Assembly (NCBI GenBank): GCA_017654935.2
Contig: CM065713.1
Coordinates: 17,109,945-17,173,944, forward strand
DNA from: Phymorhynchus buccinoides
Lineage: Eukaryota > Mollusca > Gastropoda > Neogastropoda > Raphitomidae
Length of the DNA: 64,000 bases
Direction: 5' to 3'
The notes beneath the pieces are model-generated. The model was given only the letters and a program-made list of their open reading frames with translations, was not told the DNA's origin and searched no databases. The position numbers and the translations under genes were made by a program. Positions 19,657-30,200 of the stretch are shown piece after piece. Every line of letters begins with the position of its first letter. Position 1 is the stretch's first letter.

Positions 19657-22058
19657 ATGGCTTCACCCACCCCCCACACTCTTTCTAAGACTTCGGTCTC
19701 TGCTCCGGTTCTCTCCTCTACCCCTCTCCCTCGCGATGGGAGTGGTAGGTTCTGTTCTCCCTCTCTATCTCAAGAAAAGTCTGCTAAAGAGAAATCTGTT
19801 TCCAAAGAGAAAACTCACAAGAAATCTTCGCGATCTTCTTCTAAACAAGACGTTTCTCCAGTTAAGGCGGTTTCAGTTTCTCGCGAACTTGACCCCTTGT
19901 CTTCTGTTTCGGTGGCTTCCACCCCTTCAGTGGATACTCAGTCCGTTCTGCAGTCTTTTATCGACCAGCTCGGTTCTAGTGGTCTTCACATTTGTCCGGT
20001 TAAATCAGTTGAATCTTCAGATTATTTTGCCGGTTCTCATGAGTCAGTTTACCCGGTTGTTTCGGCCCAAACAACCGGGTCTACTCTCTCTCCTACTCTT
20101 GTCCACAGGGTTTCCAGCAAGCGTCCTCTTTCCACGAGGGCCCTTTCTTCCTCCAAGACGTCGGAGGGCACTTACGTGGCCTCTCACTTCAAACCGGTGG
20201 GACTACGGTTGGTCCGCCCGATCCTGGAGGATCCACCGGTTCTTCTCCCGGGGGATCAGGAGTATCCTCCGGTGAGCTCGCCCCCCCATGCTATGGGATT
20301 TGAATCCGACGGACGGTCGGATTCAAGGCGAAGGCCCCCCACCTCTGTATCCAAAAGAGGTCACGGTTCAGCCGAACCGTGGGGCTATGAACCTACCGGG
20401 GACGAAGGGACTAGATCCCTAGGCCCCGAAGGCCACAGGCTCATGGCCAGTTCCGTAGAGACTCGAGCTCACGGTTCTGGCGCCTACAGGCAAACTTACG
20501 GTGGAGGACGGGCTAGACCTGTCCGCCCCGAAGTTATTCCCGGTTCACGTTACCGGGAGGACGGAACCGGTCGACTACCTTCCCACTCCTCGGTCTACCG
20601 ACCTCTCATCCGGTTGGAACCGGCATCTTCGGATGAAGATCAACCGGCACGCATGGCCATGCGTGAGCAACCGGCGAAGTTTCACCCGGTTCAGTTTAAG
20701 CCTAGAGCTACTCTACCGGGTGAACGGCACCGTACAACCGGTGAACCGGTTTTTGTCCACCCAGCAGGGGGGCAACCGGGTGATTCACGGCGGCATACGG
20801 ATGAAGCAACTCCGTTTTTCCCTCAACGTGATCACCACCGTTCAGACGGTGAGACCGGTTCTGACTTGGAAGCGTTGATTGAGCACGAAGTGCAACGCCG
20901 CCTTCGTTCAGCGGTGTCTGGCCTTGTTCCCCAAGAGGACGGGTCTTCCCAGGACGCGCCCTCTGTTGCCAGTGTTCAGTTCCACGGTGTGGGCGTTCCC
21001 CAACAAGGCTTGATGGAGATTTTGAAGGACTCTTGTCCGGATGTTGTTGAGATTAGTCGGTCTGTGTCACAGTCGGCTACCGGAGGGTCTGTCGGCTCTT
21101 TCCAGCAAGGTAAGAGCCGTCTCTTCCTCCAGGCTCCTACTCTTCTTTTGGACGCCGTGCGGAAGGCAGAGGCTTTCTTGCAGACGGGCAGACCAGAACA
21201 GCCCCTGATCGGTCTTTCTAGCCGTTCGAACCGTTTTCTGCGTCAGAAAGAGGACACCACCCACAGCAGTGGGTTCTTTTTCGGTCCCTCCGTTCAGGTC
21301 GGTCCTCCCTCTCATGGATGATTACCTTCCGTTTCCTTCCTTCTCTAAGCCGACTAAAGCGGAACTAGAGAAGTTGAGGTTGGATCCAGGCTTCGCTGCT
21401 CCGATTGTCCTCAAGCAAGCTGTTTTCAGGCAACTGGAAACTGGGCTTTCTGATTCTCTCAAGGGGTGTGGCGTGGCCAATTCCCTCATTCGTGTTGTGG
21501 CGGAGTCTCTAGGGAAGTCCACCTCCGAGTCTCCGGTGGATTTCCGGATTTTTGATTCGGTGGACGAGCCATCCATCGGTGTGGCTCTTGCCGCCTTAGG
21601 GGACTCTATGCAGAGTCTCTCTGAAGTCGTTGCGGCCTTGAAGGTCCAGTCTTCTGCTCTGTCTAGGGACAGTCTCTTGACGGAGTCCAGATCTCTCTCC
21701 CAGAGGGAAAAGGAACGGCTTCGTTCTCTCCCTTTGCCGTTCTCAGGACTGTTTGGCCAGGAAGTTGTGGATCCGATTGTGGAATCGTCCACTAAGAGAA
21801 AGGCTGAGGATTCTCATGACACGTTGATCAGGGAGCTTCTCAAGCGCTCCCGCTCTGATTCTGGGTTTCGCCAGTCTCTTCCCAGATTTAGCCTCAAGGG
21901 CTAGGAGGGGAAATTTGGCTTTCAGGGTACCGCAGCAGTCTAAAGCCCTACGGTACTCCTCCTCTCGAGCTCCTTTCCGGTCCAGGGCTCAAAAGTCTCG
22001 TCCTCAGGCCTCCAGGGGCTTCAGGAAAATGCTTTCCAAGGGCCAGCCTTTTCTTTAG
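19657..22058 (+). pseudogene. gag-like gene of DIRS copy C (two frame changes)
   Basis: The start ATG at 19657 has a good Kozak context (gccatcATGg) and the same position and first residues as in B and D. The roughly 800-residue product is Ser/Lys-rich at the N-terminus (to about residue 80), has an Arg/Gly/Pro-rich low-complexity middle, then a conserved region (YLPFPSFSKP ... GVALAALGDSMQSLSE) and a basic tail (RRGNLAFRVPQQSKALRYSS). The frame changes near 21190-21265 and again near 21900, and the basic tail ends at TAG 22056-22058. DIRS gag is thought to bind nucleic acid in the particle; this is family knowledge. The frameshifts may be mutations or consensus errors. Confidence 0.75.
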
Positions 22059-23958
22059 ACCCCGCGCAGCCCCGGGAATCCACTGGCGCTCCTGCGTCAA
22101 GCGTAGATGCGCTCGCGAAGGCGTATCCCGCTTGGCAGTCGGCTGTCAAAAGCGCATGGATTCTCGGTGTTGTGCGGGAGGGCTTTCGGTTTCAGTTTAT
22201 CCTGGAACCTCCTCTGTCTGCACAACCGATCTCCTTCCCACCACCTTCAGATCCGGAGCGGTTCGACATCCTTCAAAAGGAGGTCTCCGCTCTGGTGGAG
22301 AAAGGAGCGGTCACTCTTCTAGAAGAACCGGGCCCCGGCTTCTATTCTCGCCTGTTCACCGTCCCGAAGAAATCGGGCGGCTTCCGTCCTGTTCTGGATT
22401 TATCTCCCTTGAACAAGTTCACCAGAAAGGTTCGGTTCAAGATGGAGACTCCTTCCATGGTCAGGGCTTTCATTCGCCCAGGCGACTGGGCGACCTTCAG
22501 GATGCCTATTTTCACGTGTCTATCCACCCGAGCCGCAGGAAGTTTCTGCGCTTCGTTTGGCAGGGGCGCGTGTTTCAGTTCAGCGCCCTTCCCTTCGGCC
22601 TCTCCCTGGCTCCTTGGATCTTCACCAAGGTGACCAGGGAGATGGCCTCCTTGGCACGCGCAAGAGGCCTCAGACTGAAGGTCTACCTCAACGACTGGCT
22701 GCTGCTCGCCGCCAGTCGGTCGCTGTCTCTTCAACACACTCAAGTCCTTCAGGACATTTCTGTCTCCTTGGGTTTCAAGATCAATCGGAAAAAATCCGAT
22801 CTTGTCCCTTCTCAGAGGTTCAAGTACCTCGGCATGTGTTTCAACACTCTCACCTTCTCGGTGTCGCCCTCGCCGGAAAGGATTTCGGCTCTCTCTTCTC
22901 TGGTGGCGGACCTCTCAGAAGCGAAGTCCGCCACCCTTCGCCGACTCCTCAGCCTCTTGGGGCTGATGGAGTCGGTCTCCGAGCTTCTCCCGCTCGGCAG
23001 GGTCTTCAAGAGACCTCTGCAAAGGGAGATCACCGCGCGGGTCTCGGATCCATCCCTATACGACCAGCTGGTGCCGTTAGGGCAATGGTTCCGGAAGGCG
23101 GTCCTTCAATGGACCGACACATCCTGGTTGAACAGTATGGTCCCAATCAGTCGATTGGGGTCCCAGCTGTTCATCTTTACGGATGCCTCCCTCAGCGGTT
23201 GGGGAGCCCACATGGACAAGGAGGAGATCTCCGGTCTGTGGACTCCGGAGGAGTCTCGTCAGCACATCAACCTCTTGGAAATAGAGTCCATTCGCTTGGC
23301 TCTTCTCCATTTCGCCCCTGCGATTCAGGGACGGTGGGTCACGGTGTGCTGGGACAACTCCGCGAGTTTGTCCTACCTTCGTCGTCAGGGAGGAACCCGC
23401 TCTCTTCCCCTTTCTCTGGCGGCGGAGAGGATCCTGCTCTGGTCAGCCTCTCAGGGCATCGATCTCTCCGTGGAGTTCATCCCGGGAAAACTGAATGTTC
23501 TCGCGGATTCCCTCAGCCGGTCTCAGCAGGTTCTGCCGACCGAATGGACGATCGCCCATCACGCCTTGGCTCAGATTTGGGATCTCTGGGGCAAGCCCAT
23601 GATCGACCTCTTCGCAACGAAGTACAGCGCTCGCTTGCCTCTCTACGTGTCCCCTGTTCGGGACCCTCTAGCGTTGGCATTCAATGCGTTCTCCCTGGAC
23701 TGGACTGGCATGTCCCTCTACGCTTTCCCACCGACGGCGTTGATCTCCAGGGTCCTTCAGAAGTGTTTCCGGGAGTCCCCCCACATGGTGCTGATCACTC
23801 CCTTGTGGCCCACGAGCCACTGGTTCCCGGAGCTCCTCGCTCTGGCCCGAGACGGTCCACTGCGTCTCGAGCTCACTCGGGCCACTCTCATCCAGCCAAG
23901 AAGCGGGGTCGGCCACCCAGACCCTTCTCGGCTCAACCTTGCCGCCTGGCTACTTTAA
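21944..23958 (+). pseudogene. RT - RNase H - methyltransferase polyprotein of DIRS copy C (one frameshift, altered YxDD)
   Basis: The frame opens at 21944 inside the gag tail and has no ATG before the RT motifs. The RT N-terminus (GFRFQFILEPPL, KKSGGFRPVLDLSPLN) ends at about 22490. A small deletion there shifts the frame, and RT continues as DLQDAYFHV, ALPFGLSLAPW and YLNDWLL. The YxDD box has Asn (AAC 22690-22692) for the first Asp, which should abolish polymerase activity. RNase H follows with FTDASLSGWGA, NLLEIESIRLAL, CWDNSASLSYL and LNVLADSLSR, all catalytic acids present. The tail (DLFATKYSARLPLYVS ... PHMVLITPLWPTSHWF, about 23600-23850) fits the Dam-like methyltransferase domain of DIRS elements. 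Stop is at 23956-23958. Confidence 0.88.
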
Positions 23959-25046
23959 GGCAAGGGCTCAGGCGGCAAGGCTTTTCCACCAGGACGGTGG
24001 ACCTTTTGGTTTCTTCGCGTCGTAAATCAACCAGCGACTTGTATGGTCTTCGCTGGGCGACGTGGTTTGCTTTTTGTTCCGAGAAGAAGCTTGATGCTCT
24101 CAGGCCTTCTACGGTTGAATTTTTGGATTTTCTAACTCATCTTCGTAACTCTAGAAATCTTTCGTACAAGACCCTGTCCGGCTACAAGGCCGCCTTGGTC
24201 AGTACGATTACCTTGGCTTTGGGGGCGAAACGCGTTGAGAGCCTTTCGGCTCTTCCCGTTTCGCATTTTCTGGATGCCGTCCGTTTGCAGGCTCCTTCCA
24301 GGACGATTCACGTCCCACAGTGGGACGTGATTCACGTCCCACAGTGGGACGTGTTCTTAGTTTTGAACTTTCTAAGGGATAGGTGTGAACCCCTTTCCTC
24401 TCTGTCCCTTAAGTTGTTGACCTTCAAGACTGTCTTTCTCATCACTTTGGCCTCAGCTAGACGTGTCAGCGGAATACACGCCTTTAGCGGACTACCCAGG
24501 GACATTGAGTTCACGGACGACTTCTCCGCGGTCTCTCTGTCCTTCCTTGCTGAGTTTCGTGCCAAGAACCAACCAGGGGATGTGGGCTCTCCTCTGGTGC
24601 ACATTGCTAGCCTGTGTTCTGTCCTCGGGCCTGATGATGCGGACCGCTTCCTGTGTCCTGTCAGGTCGCTTAGGTTCTACCTGGCCCGGACTAAGCCCTT
24701 CCGTGCTGCTAGGCGTCGTCTTTTCCTTTCCATTAACGTTAAGTATTGCAAGGACGTCGCTAAGGGTACAGTCTCTCGTTGGTTGCTGGACTGCATTAAG
24801 CTTGCTTACGCTTCCTCCCTTGTTAGACTCCCTCAGAACCCGGTTCGGGCCCATGAGTTAAGAGCAATTAGCACCTCTTTGGCCCTTCTTAGGGGAGTGC
24901 CTTTGGTCAGGGTCATGGCTTCGGCTTTTTGGAAGTCTCAAAACACGTTCATCCAGCACTATCTCAGGGACTTCTCCATTAGAGGAGATGACAACCTCTA
25001 CTCCATCAGGAAGGTTGTGGTCGCCCAACTCCCCGTCTCCCTGTGA
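23544..25046 (+). CDS. Tyrosine recombinase of DIRS copy C (open frame)
   Basis: This is the integrase equivalent of DIRS elements: it joins a circular DNA copy to the target by tyrosine-recombinase chemistry. The core-binding domain lies at about 23950-24230 (LRQGLRRQGFSTRTVDLL ... TLSGYKAALVS) and the catalytic domain follows. Visible residues are Arg in ASARRVSGIHA, His (24852-24854) and Arg (24861-24863) in VRAHELRAIS, Trp (24930-24932) and the nucleophile Tyr (24960-24962) in TFIQHYLRD. The frame is uninterrupted; the ATG at 23544 gives 500 residues and a 415 bp overlap with pol. No closer in-frame ATG precedes the core-binding domain, so the start is uncertain. A 24 bp tandem duplication at 24306-24353 adds eight residues not seen in A, B or D. 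Confidence 0.85.
   Translation: MDDRPSRLGSDLGSLGQAHDRPLRNEVQRSLASLRVPCSGPSSVGIQCVLPGLDWHVPLRFPTDGVDLQGPSEVFPGVPPHGADHSLVAHEPLVPGAPRSGPRRSTASRAHSGHSHPAKKRGRPPRPFSAQPCRLATLRQGLRRQGFSTRTVDLLVSSRRKSTSDLYGLRWATWFAFCSEKKLDALRPSTVEFLDFLTHLRNSRNLSYKTLSGYKAALVSTITLALGAKRVESLSALPVSHFLDAVRLQAPSRTIHVPQWDVIHVPQWDVFLVLNFLRDRCEPLSSLSLKLLTFKTVFLITLASARRVSGIHAFSGLPRDIEFTDDFSAVSLSFLAEFRAKNQPGDVGSPLVHIASLCSVLGPDDADRFLCPVRSLRFYLARTKPFRAARRRLFLSINVKYCKDVAKGTVSRWLLDCIKLAYASSLVRLPQNPVRAHELRAISTSLALLRGVPLVRVMASAFWKSQNTFIQHYLRDFSIRGDDNLYSIRKVVVAQLPVSL
24306..24353 (+). repeat. 24 bp tandem duplication, near-palindromic, in the recombinase
   Basis: Two exact copies of a 24 bp unit in frame (IHVPQWDV twice). Each holds CACGTCCCAC-A-GTGGGACGTG, a perfect 10 bp inverted repeat around one base. 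The homologous sites in A, B and D have a single copy and poorer symmetry. Confidence 0.92.
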
Positions 25047-25242
25047 TGTAAGTGTCGCAATGCCTTTTTTCAGGTTTTGCTTGTTGGTATATCATGGGTA
25101 TGATTTTTTTGGGGGAATGTCTTTTTAGACAGGGTTTTGTGAGTCTTAAGAATGCGTGTTGTTCTAGGCTTAAGCCTTTTTTATCAGGTCAAGGGTGCTT
25201 AGCTTCTCAAATGGGAGCATCACCCTCCTCCTCTCTGGTAAT

Positions 25243-25347
25243 CTGCACATGTTTTAAGTGTTGGTAATGTATGGTTAAAATAGATTGGTAGATTTTTATC
25301 AATCTTACTATCTACTTTAACTAAATACTTACCAACACTTAAAACAA
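25243..25347 (+). repeat. ICR of copy C
   Basis: The first part is the reverse complement of the left end (19230-19278). The second part is the reverse complement of the right end (about 25558-25615). Its reverse complement reads through the joined right-plus-left ends without a break. Confidence 0.92.
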
Positions 25348-25387
25348 ATATGTATCCCTCCCTGCCTGCCCGCCTGATGCTATTTGA

Positions 25388-25573
25388 GGGAAAAGGGTTT
25401 TCGAATGATGTTTGTGGTGCGCGCGCGCACCTCGCCTGCCCGGATGTGGGGGGGATAACTCGCGCCCCATGTCCGGCGCAGGGGATGACGTCACGCCCTA
25501 CTTTCGCTTTACTATATTCTTTGGTATAGTTCCAGGTCATTATGAGTCAATGCACATGTTTTAAGTGTTGGTA
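25388..25573 (+). repeat. Right inverted terminal repeat of copy C
   Basis: Partner of 19258-19440. It includes TGACGTCA at 25496-25503 and an alternating CG/CA stretch (gtgcgcgcgcgcac) near 25417-25430. Confidence 0.88.
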
Positions 25574-25636
25574 AGTATTTAGTTAAAGTAGATAGTAAGA
25601 TTGATAAAAATCTACCAATCTAATTTAATCATACTA

Positions 25637-25826
25637 TACCAACACTCAAAACAACTGCATTAGCCTAAAACAACCTGGAACCTTACCCTAGCACATAGCT
25701 AAAACGAAAGTGGCCCCAAGGGACTGCACCCATACCGCAGGGAGTAGCGGGAGTGACTCCCCTTACTTCCGGGTATGACGCGCACCCTTGGGGCACCGGA
25801 TATGTCATTCTTAAATTTTCCAGCCT
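25637..25826 (+). repeat. Left inverted terminal repeat of copy D
   Basis: Reverse complement of 31610-31799 with few mismatches. It retains the acttccggg word (25765-25773) that B has lost from its left repeat. Confidence 0.88.
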
Positions 25827-26040
25827 TTCTACCACACCTGGGCCTACCCTGCTCCGCCTTTTCTGACTCTTGTAGCTTTCTGGTGGGTTTGTTCCTTTTC
25901 TTAGCTTGTTCTACTTCTTTTCTTGGGAAGCCTGTTAGTCTTCCTATCGTTATTATTTCATTGTCATTTACGGGGTGTTCGTTTTAGTTCAAATTATTTC
26001 GTTCACTCTCTTGTTTGTGTTCGGGGTGGCGTCGGCCATT

Positions 26041-28830
26041 ATGGCTTCTTCCACCCCTTCGGTTCCCACTTCGAGTAAAGCAGTTTCTGCTTCTCTTGTT
26101 TCGGTTTCCAAGTCGGATGACCCTTCTTCTCTCGCTAGGGACCCTTTGGGCAGGTTCTCTAAATCTTCTCTAGAGTCCTCTTCAAAATCTTCTCACAAAT
26201 CTTCGTCTCGTTCGAGCAAACAGTCTCATTCTCAGTCTGTTTCGGTTACACCGGCTAAACCGGTTTCAGAGCCCATTCCAGTCTCTCTCCCTTTGGAGGT
26301 TTCTGCTCCTTCTCCTTTTCCGTTGGACTCGCAGGCTTTTTACGACGCCTTCTTTCGTCACTTGGACTCTTCGGGTTTCAGAGTTCTCCCTGTCACTTCG
26401 ACAGAATCTTCCTCCTACTTCGGTTCTATGAGTAGGCCAGAGAAGGTTCCGCCAGTTGTCTCTTCTAACGTGAGACCGTCACTGGCGCAACCCTCTCTCC
26501 TTCGTCTGTTCACAGGCTTGCCTCCAGGAGGCCCTTGTCCACTAAGGCCAGCGTCAACCTCAACAGGGATAGGAAATCCCTCTCCACCTCTGGTTTCCGT
26601 CCTGTGGGCATGATGTTTACGGAACAGAGAGGCTCCCCTCCGGGGAGCTTGCCTAGTGACAGAGGTGACTCCTCTGTCACCGGACTGGCTAGTCTGTCAG
26701 GCAATCATCCGGTGGTACCTGGGAGGTACCTCCAGGATCGGGAACGGCCTGTTCCCTTTCCTGAGTCCGGGCTCAAATCCTCCACTCATTTTGAGGGAGA
26801 AGTTACCAGGACAGTCAAATCGGTCGGTGCGGGGCACCTTCATACCGATAAGAGTCCATACCCCCCTCCCGGGGGATGGCTCTCCAGTGATCCTGGCACT
26901 GGCGCGGTTGGGGCCTCTTGGCAGTCCCGCCGCAACCGGAAAATCGCTTCTCCCGGTTGTGAGACGGTTTCCTCCGGTTCTCCCGGTGTTTACCCGGTTT
27001 CACCCGGTATTCATCCGGTTTCTCCCGGTTGTCTCCCGGTTGCTTGGTCAACACGGGCATACCGGGAAAGGGTTCGTCTAGAACCGGAAAATTCCGATGA
27101 TGAATTTCCGGTTCGTTCCTCCGGTTTGGGTCAACCGGGAATGTCTCGCTCGCACGGAGGGCGTCACGTTCTCCCGGTTCCTGCCGGTGTTCAGAGATCC
27201 TCTCACTCCCAACCGGCAGAGCCCTCACGGTTGTGAGACGGTTTCCTCCGGTTCTCCCGGTGCTTACCCGGTTTCATCCGGTTTCTCCCGGTTGTCTCCC
27301 GGTTGCTTGGCCAACGCGGACATACCGGGGGATGGCACGGTTGGAGCCTCTTGGCTTTCCCACCGCAACCGGTTATTTGCCTTTCCCGGTTGCGAGACCG
27401 TTTCCTCCGGTTCTCCCGGTGTTTACCCGGTAATCATCCGGTTGTCTCCCGGTTGCTTGGCCAACGCGGACATACCGGGAAAGGGTTCGCCTAGAACCGG
27501 AAAATTCCGATGATGAATTTCCGGTTCGTTCCTCCGGTTTGGGTCAACCGGGAATGTCCCGCTCGCACGGAGGACGCCACGTTCTCCCGGTTCCGGCCGG
27601 TGTTCAGTGATCCTCTCACTCCCTACCGGCAGAGCCCTCTGCCAGGCATGGCCTCCGGTGGTGTTTGACTCTTGGGCCGCCCTTATCAGAAGCTTCAACG
27701 GCCAGACCCCTCCAGGGAATTCTCTGAGTTTCAGTCCGACTTTGAGTCAGACATGGAACTGGACCCTCAGTCGGAGGTCCCTCACTCTCTCACTGAGTCC
27801 TCGGTTCAGAATCTTCTCAAGATTTTGTCTCGATCGTGCCCTTACGTGGTACCTGTGCGTTCCTCCCATCAGGAGTCCGCCACTGATCACGCGGTTGGCT
27901 CTCTTCTGCAGGCCAAGAGCTCCTTGACTCTCCAAGCCCCCTCCTTCCCGGAGGATTTGGTGGTTAAAGCGGAGTTCACGTTGAGGACCGGCAAGGTCCT
28001 TTCGTTGAAACAGATTGCTGAGGCTAATCTGGGGCGTTCTCAGCCGGCCTCGTCTCAGTTCGGTTCCTTTTTGGTACCTGGATTCAGACCTTTCGTCCCC
28101 CTACCGACGGAATACCTGCCCTTCCCCTCCGTCTCCAAACCTTCTGAGGAGGTGGAGTCCTTGGGGTCCTGCTGCTGTTCCTCCCGTCACGTTCAAGTCT
28201 CTCGAGGAATCTCTGTCTGGTTCTCTCAGGGCTTGTGGCATGGCCACCTCTCTCGTGCAAACCTTGGCGGAGTCTCTAGGCAATTCAGCCTCTGATTCAC
28301 CGGCGGTTTTTCAGTTCTTTGATCAGGTGGATGAAGCTTCCGTTGGAGTCTCTCTAGCCCTTTTGGGCAATGTGCTACAGAGCCTCTCTGATGTCACGGC
28401 TGGTTTGAAGGTTCAAACCTGTGCCTTGGCCCGGGATTCTTTCTGGCGCAGAACAGGTCTCTTTCGTCCAGGGAAAAGGAGCGTTTTGCGCTCTCTTCCC
28501 CTTCCGGAGTCGGGCTTGTTCGGGGAAGAATCGGTTCCCCCAGTTCTCGAGTCCTCTTCAAAGAGGAAGTCAGCTGATAGCCAGAAGGCTATCTATCGGG
28601 CCCTGTTGAACCAGCCCCGTCCCAACCATTTCGTCCGGGGTACTTCGCGTCCCGCTCTAGGAGTGTGGGATACTCCTCTAGGCCTCCTCCCCAGTTCAAG
28701 GCCTTGAGGCCCCCCTTCCCAGTCTTCTCGTGGCAACAGGAGGCCGAGCCTTCCAAGAAACGGCGATCCTGTCCGTTGGAGATCCTCCAGAGGAAGTGGA
28801 GGACCTTCTCTTGAAGGGCGCGGGCGCGAG
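26041..28830 (+). pseudogene. gag of copy D, frameshifted and expanded
   Basis: ATG at 26041 (gtcggccattATGgcttc) starts a Ser/Lys-rich N-terminus that stays open to about 26500. Frames then change near 26530, 27090, 27235, 27670 and 28140. The middle (26920-27650) is a Pro/Gly/Val-rich region encoded by CCGGTT-rich DNA, with an internal duplication of period about 413 bp. The conserved C-terminal half follows (GSFLVPGFRP ... YLPFPSVSKP; VGVSLALLGNVLQSLSD). After it, a stub similar to the start of RT (about 28760-28865: PPEEVEDLLLKG) leads to GFYSRLF and then abruptly to the non-coding module. Confidence 0.72.
27132..27650 (+). repeat. Internal tandem duplication in gag of copy D
   Basis: caaccgggaatgtc-type sequence at 27132 recurs at 27545 with similar downstream sequence (gctcgcacggagg ... 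gatcctctcactccc). The period is about 413 bp. Within each unit, shorter cccggtt-containing segments recur irregularly. Confidence 0.8.
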
Positions 28831-28865
28831 TGAACGATCCCAGTCCGGGTTTCTATTCCCGACTT

Positions 28866-29815
28866 TTTCAACCGGTCCTGTCAACCGGTTTTATCAAAAT
28901 TCCCGACCGTTTTCGGCCCATTCTGACTCTAATTGGCCGGCGATCTCTTAGGCCGTTTAAAGGGTTTTTTGTTCTTCTTCGGAGCTCCTTCCTCTGGCCT
29001 GGGTATACATAGGCCCTTGCAGAGAGAAGTCAGAGTGCGCACTCCTTCTTTCACGGTTTCAACCATGAGTTGTTCAACCTGTTGACTCGTTCGGCCGTTC
29101 CAGTCATCCTGTTTCGGACTGGTTCCGTCCCGATCTGGCTTTAACTGTCCGGCTAGCATGATCTTCCCTTCTCAGCCGTCAGATCACCGAACGGCACAGC
29201 TTTCAACCTAAAGTTGTTCGACGGGGTGATTTTTGCCTTCCTTCAGGCCCCCCCCCTTTTTTGGTCTTCGGCGTCTCGTTCCGACCGTTTTTTATGGTTT
29301 AGGTCGAGGTGTGTCATCGTCACGTTTGCACACTGTTTCGCTTTTTGTCTACATGTTTTCCTTTTCGGTGGGGACTTTTCCGCGTCATCTGGTTCGATTT
29401 GACGTCATGCGATAGCAACTATGTTGCTGTTGCTGTCTGTTCCTACTTCATAGGCAGTTTTTTATTTTTATTTTACCTCCCTACCGATCGAATTGTCTCC
29501 GCTGGTTTTTCACCCAGTCAACGGGGGTCCCTTTCGTCGGTCTTAGCATGTAGAGTTGGTTACGAAGTGCAGTCGCACATTCGTACCGTGGTTTCTCAGT
29601 TTGCTAGGTCAGAGGCTGAATCTGCTGCTCTTGCGGATTTTCATCCTAGTACTAGCTGTCTCTATCCCGCCATCGGTCCTTTGCTTGCCCGACATTCTGA
29701 ACTAGTCTTGTCCAGTTTGTTTTCTGACCCAGACTCGCCCCTTCGATCGATATTTTCCAGTTCGAAAGGGCGTAGCAGTGTGTAGTGGCCCGGTCCGGCC
29801 ACTCATAGTCCGTAA
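28866..29815 (+). other. Shared non-coding module of copy D
   Basis: It replaces the RT core and RNase H found in C. A short stretch (about 28978-29040: ELLPLAWVYIGPCREK in one frame) resembles the C sequence at 22980-23035 (ELLPLGRVFKRPLQRE), so remnants of pol are embedded. Collinear with B 16240-17057. It includes TGACGTCA at 29400-29407 and the TGGCC...GGCCA sequence at 29786-29801. Confidence 0.65.
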
Positions 29816-29929
29816 TGTATCAGGCCTTGGCTGCTCTAGGTGACTCGATGCGGAGTTTGTCTTCTTCAGTATGAGTTCCATGGCCTTAGGTGCTACCGTA
29901 CCGCTAAGCTGTACGCCACCACTTCTCGC

Positions 29930-30200
29930 ACTTCTTCCTGAAGTGCATGCCGTTGTATTCCTCCCCTCTGATGGCACTAATCCCCCGGGTGTTGAAGAAG
30001 TCCTTCGGGAGCACCCGGACTTGATTCTCGTCACACCAATGTGGCCCAGGAGCCATTGGTTCCCAGAGCTCCTCGACATGGCGCAAGACGGTCCTCTTCC
30101 GCTCAATCTCACTCCCGCCACTCTTCTTCAGTCAAGAAGCGGGGTCGGACACCCTTGCCCTTCAAGGCTAAACCTGGTCGCATTGCGGCTGTCCGACTAG
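29930..30200 (+). pseudogene. Methyltransferase-domain tail of pol, copy D
   Basis: The frame includes LREHPDLILVTPMWPRSHWFPELLDMA, homologous to the end of pol in C and to 17393-17649 in B. Upstream domains are missing. Confidence 0.65.

Larger units (their letters stand above)
19239..25617 (+). mobile_element. DIRS copy C (most complete; carries all coding domains)
   Basis: Bounded by terminal repeats 19258-19440 and 25388-25573, with its ICR at 25243-25347. The gene order is gag, then RT-RNase H-methyltransferase, then tyrosine recombinase overlapping the end of pol: the DIRS1-group order. gag has two frame changes and pol one; the recombinase frame is open. Its terminal repeats share only the outer ~50 bp style with those of B and D and have a different interior. 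It is the best representative of an autonomous element in the window. Confidence 0.9.

Noticed and set aside
21908..21914. GGGAAAT as a -1 frameshift site from gag to pol in copy C
   Set aside because: The -1 frame meets TAA at 21941-21943 before reaching RT, so slippage here could not make a gag-pol fusion.
22557..23543. Upstream part of the long open frame that ends in the recombinase
   Set aside because: It is the alternative frame of the RT/RNase H coding region; the recombinase domain begins only near 23950.
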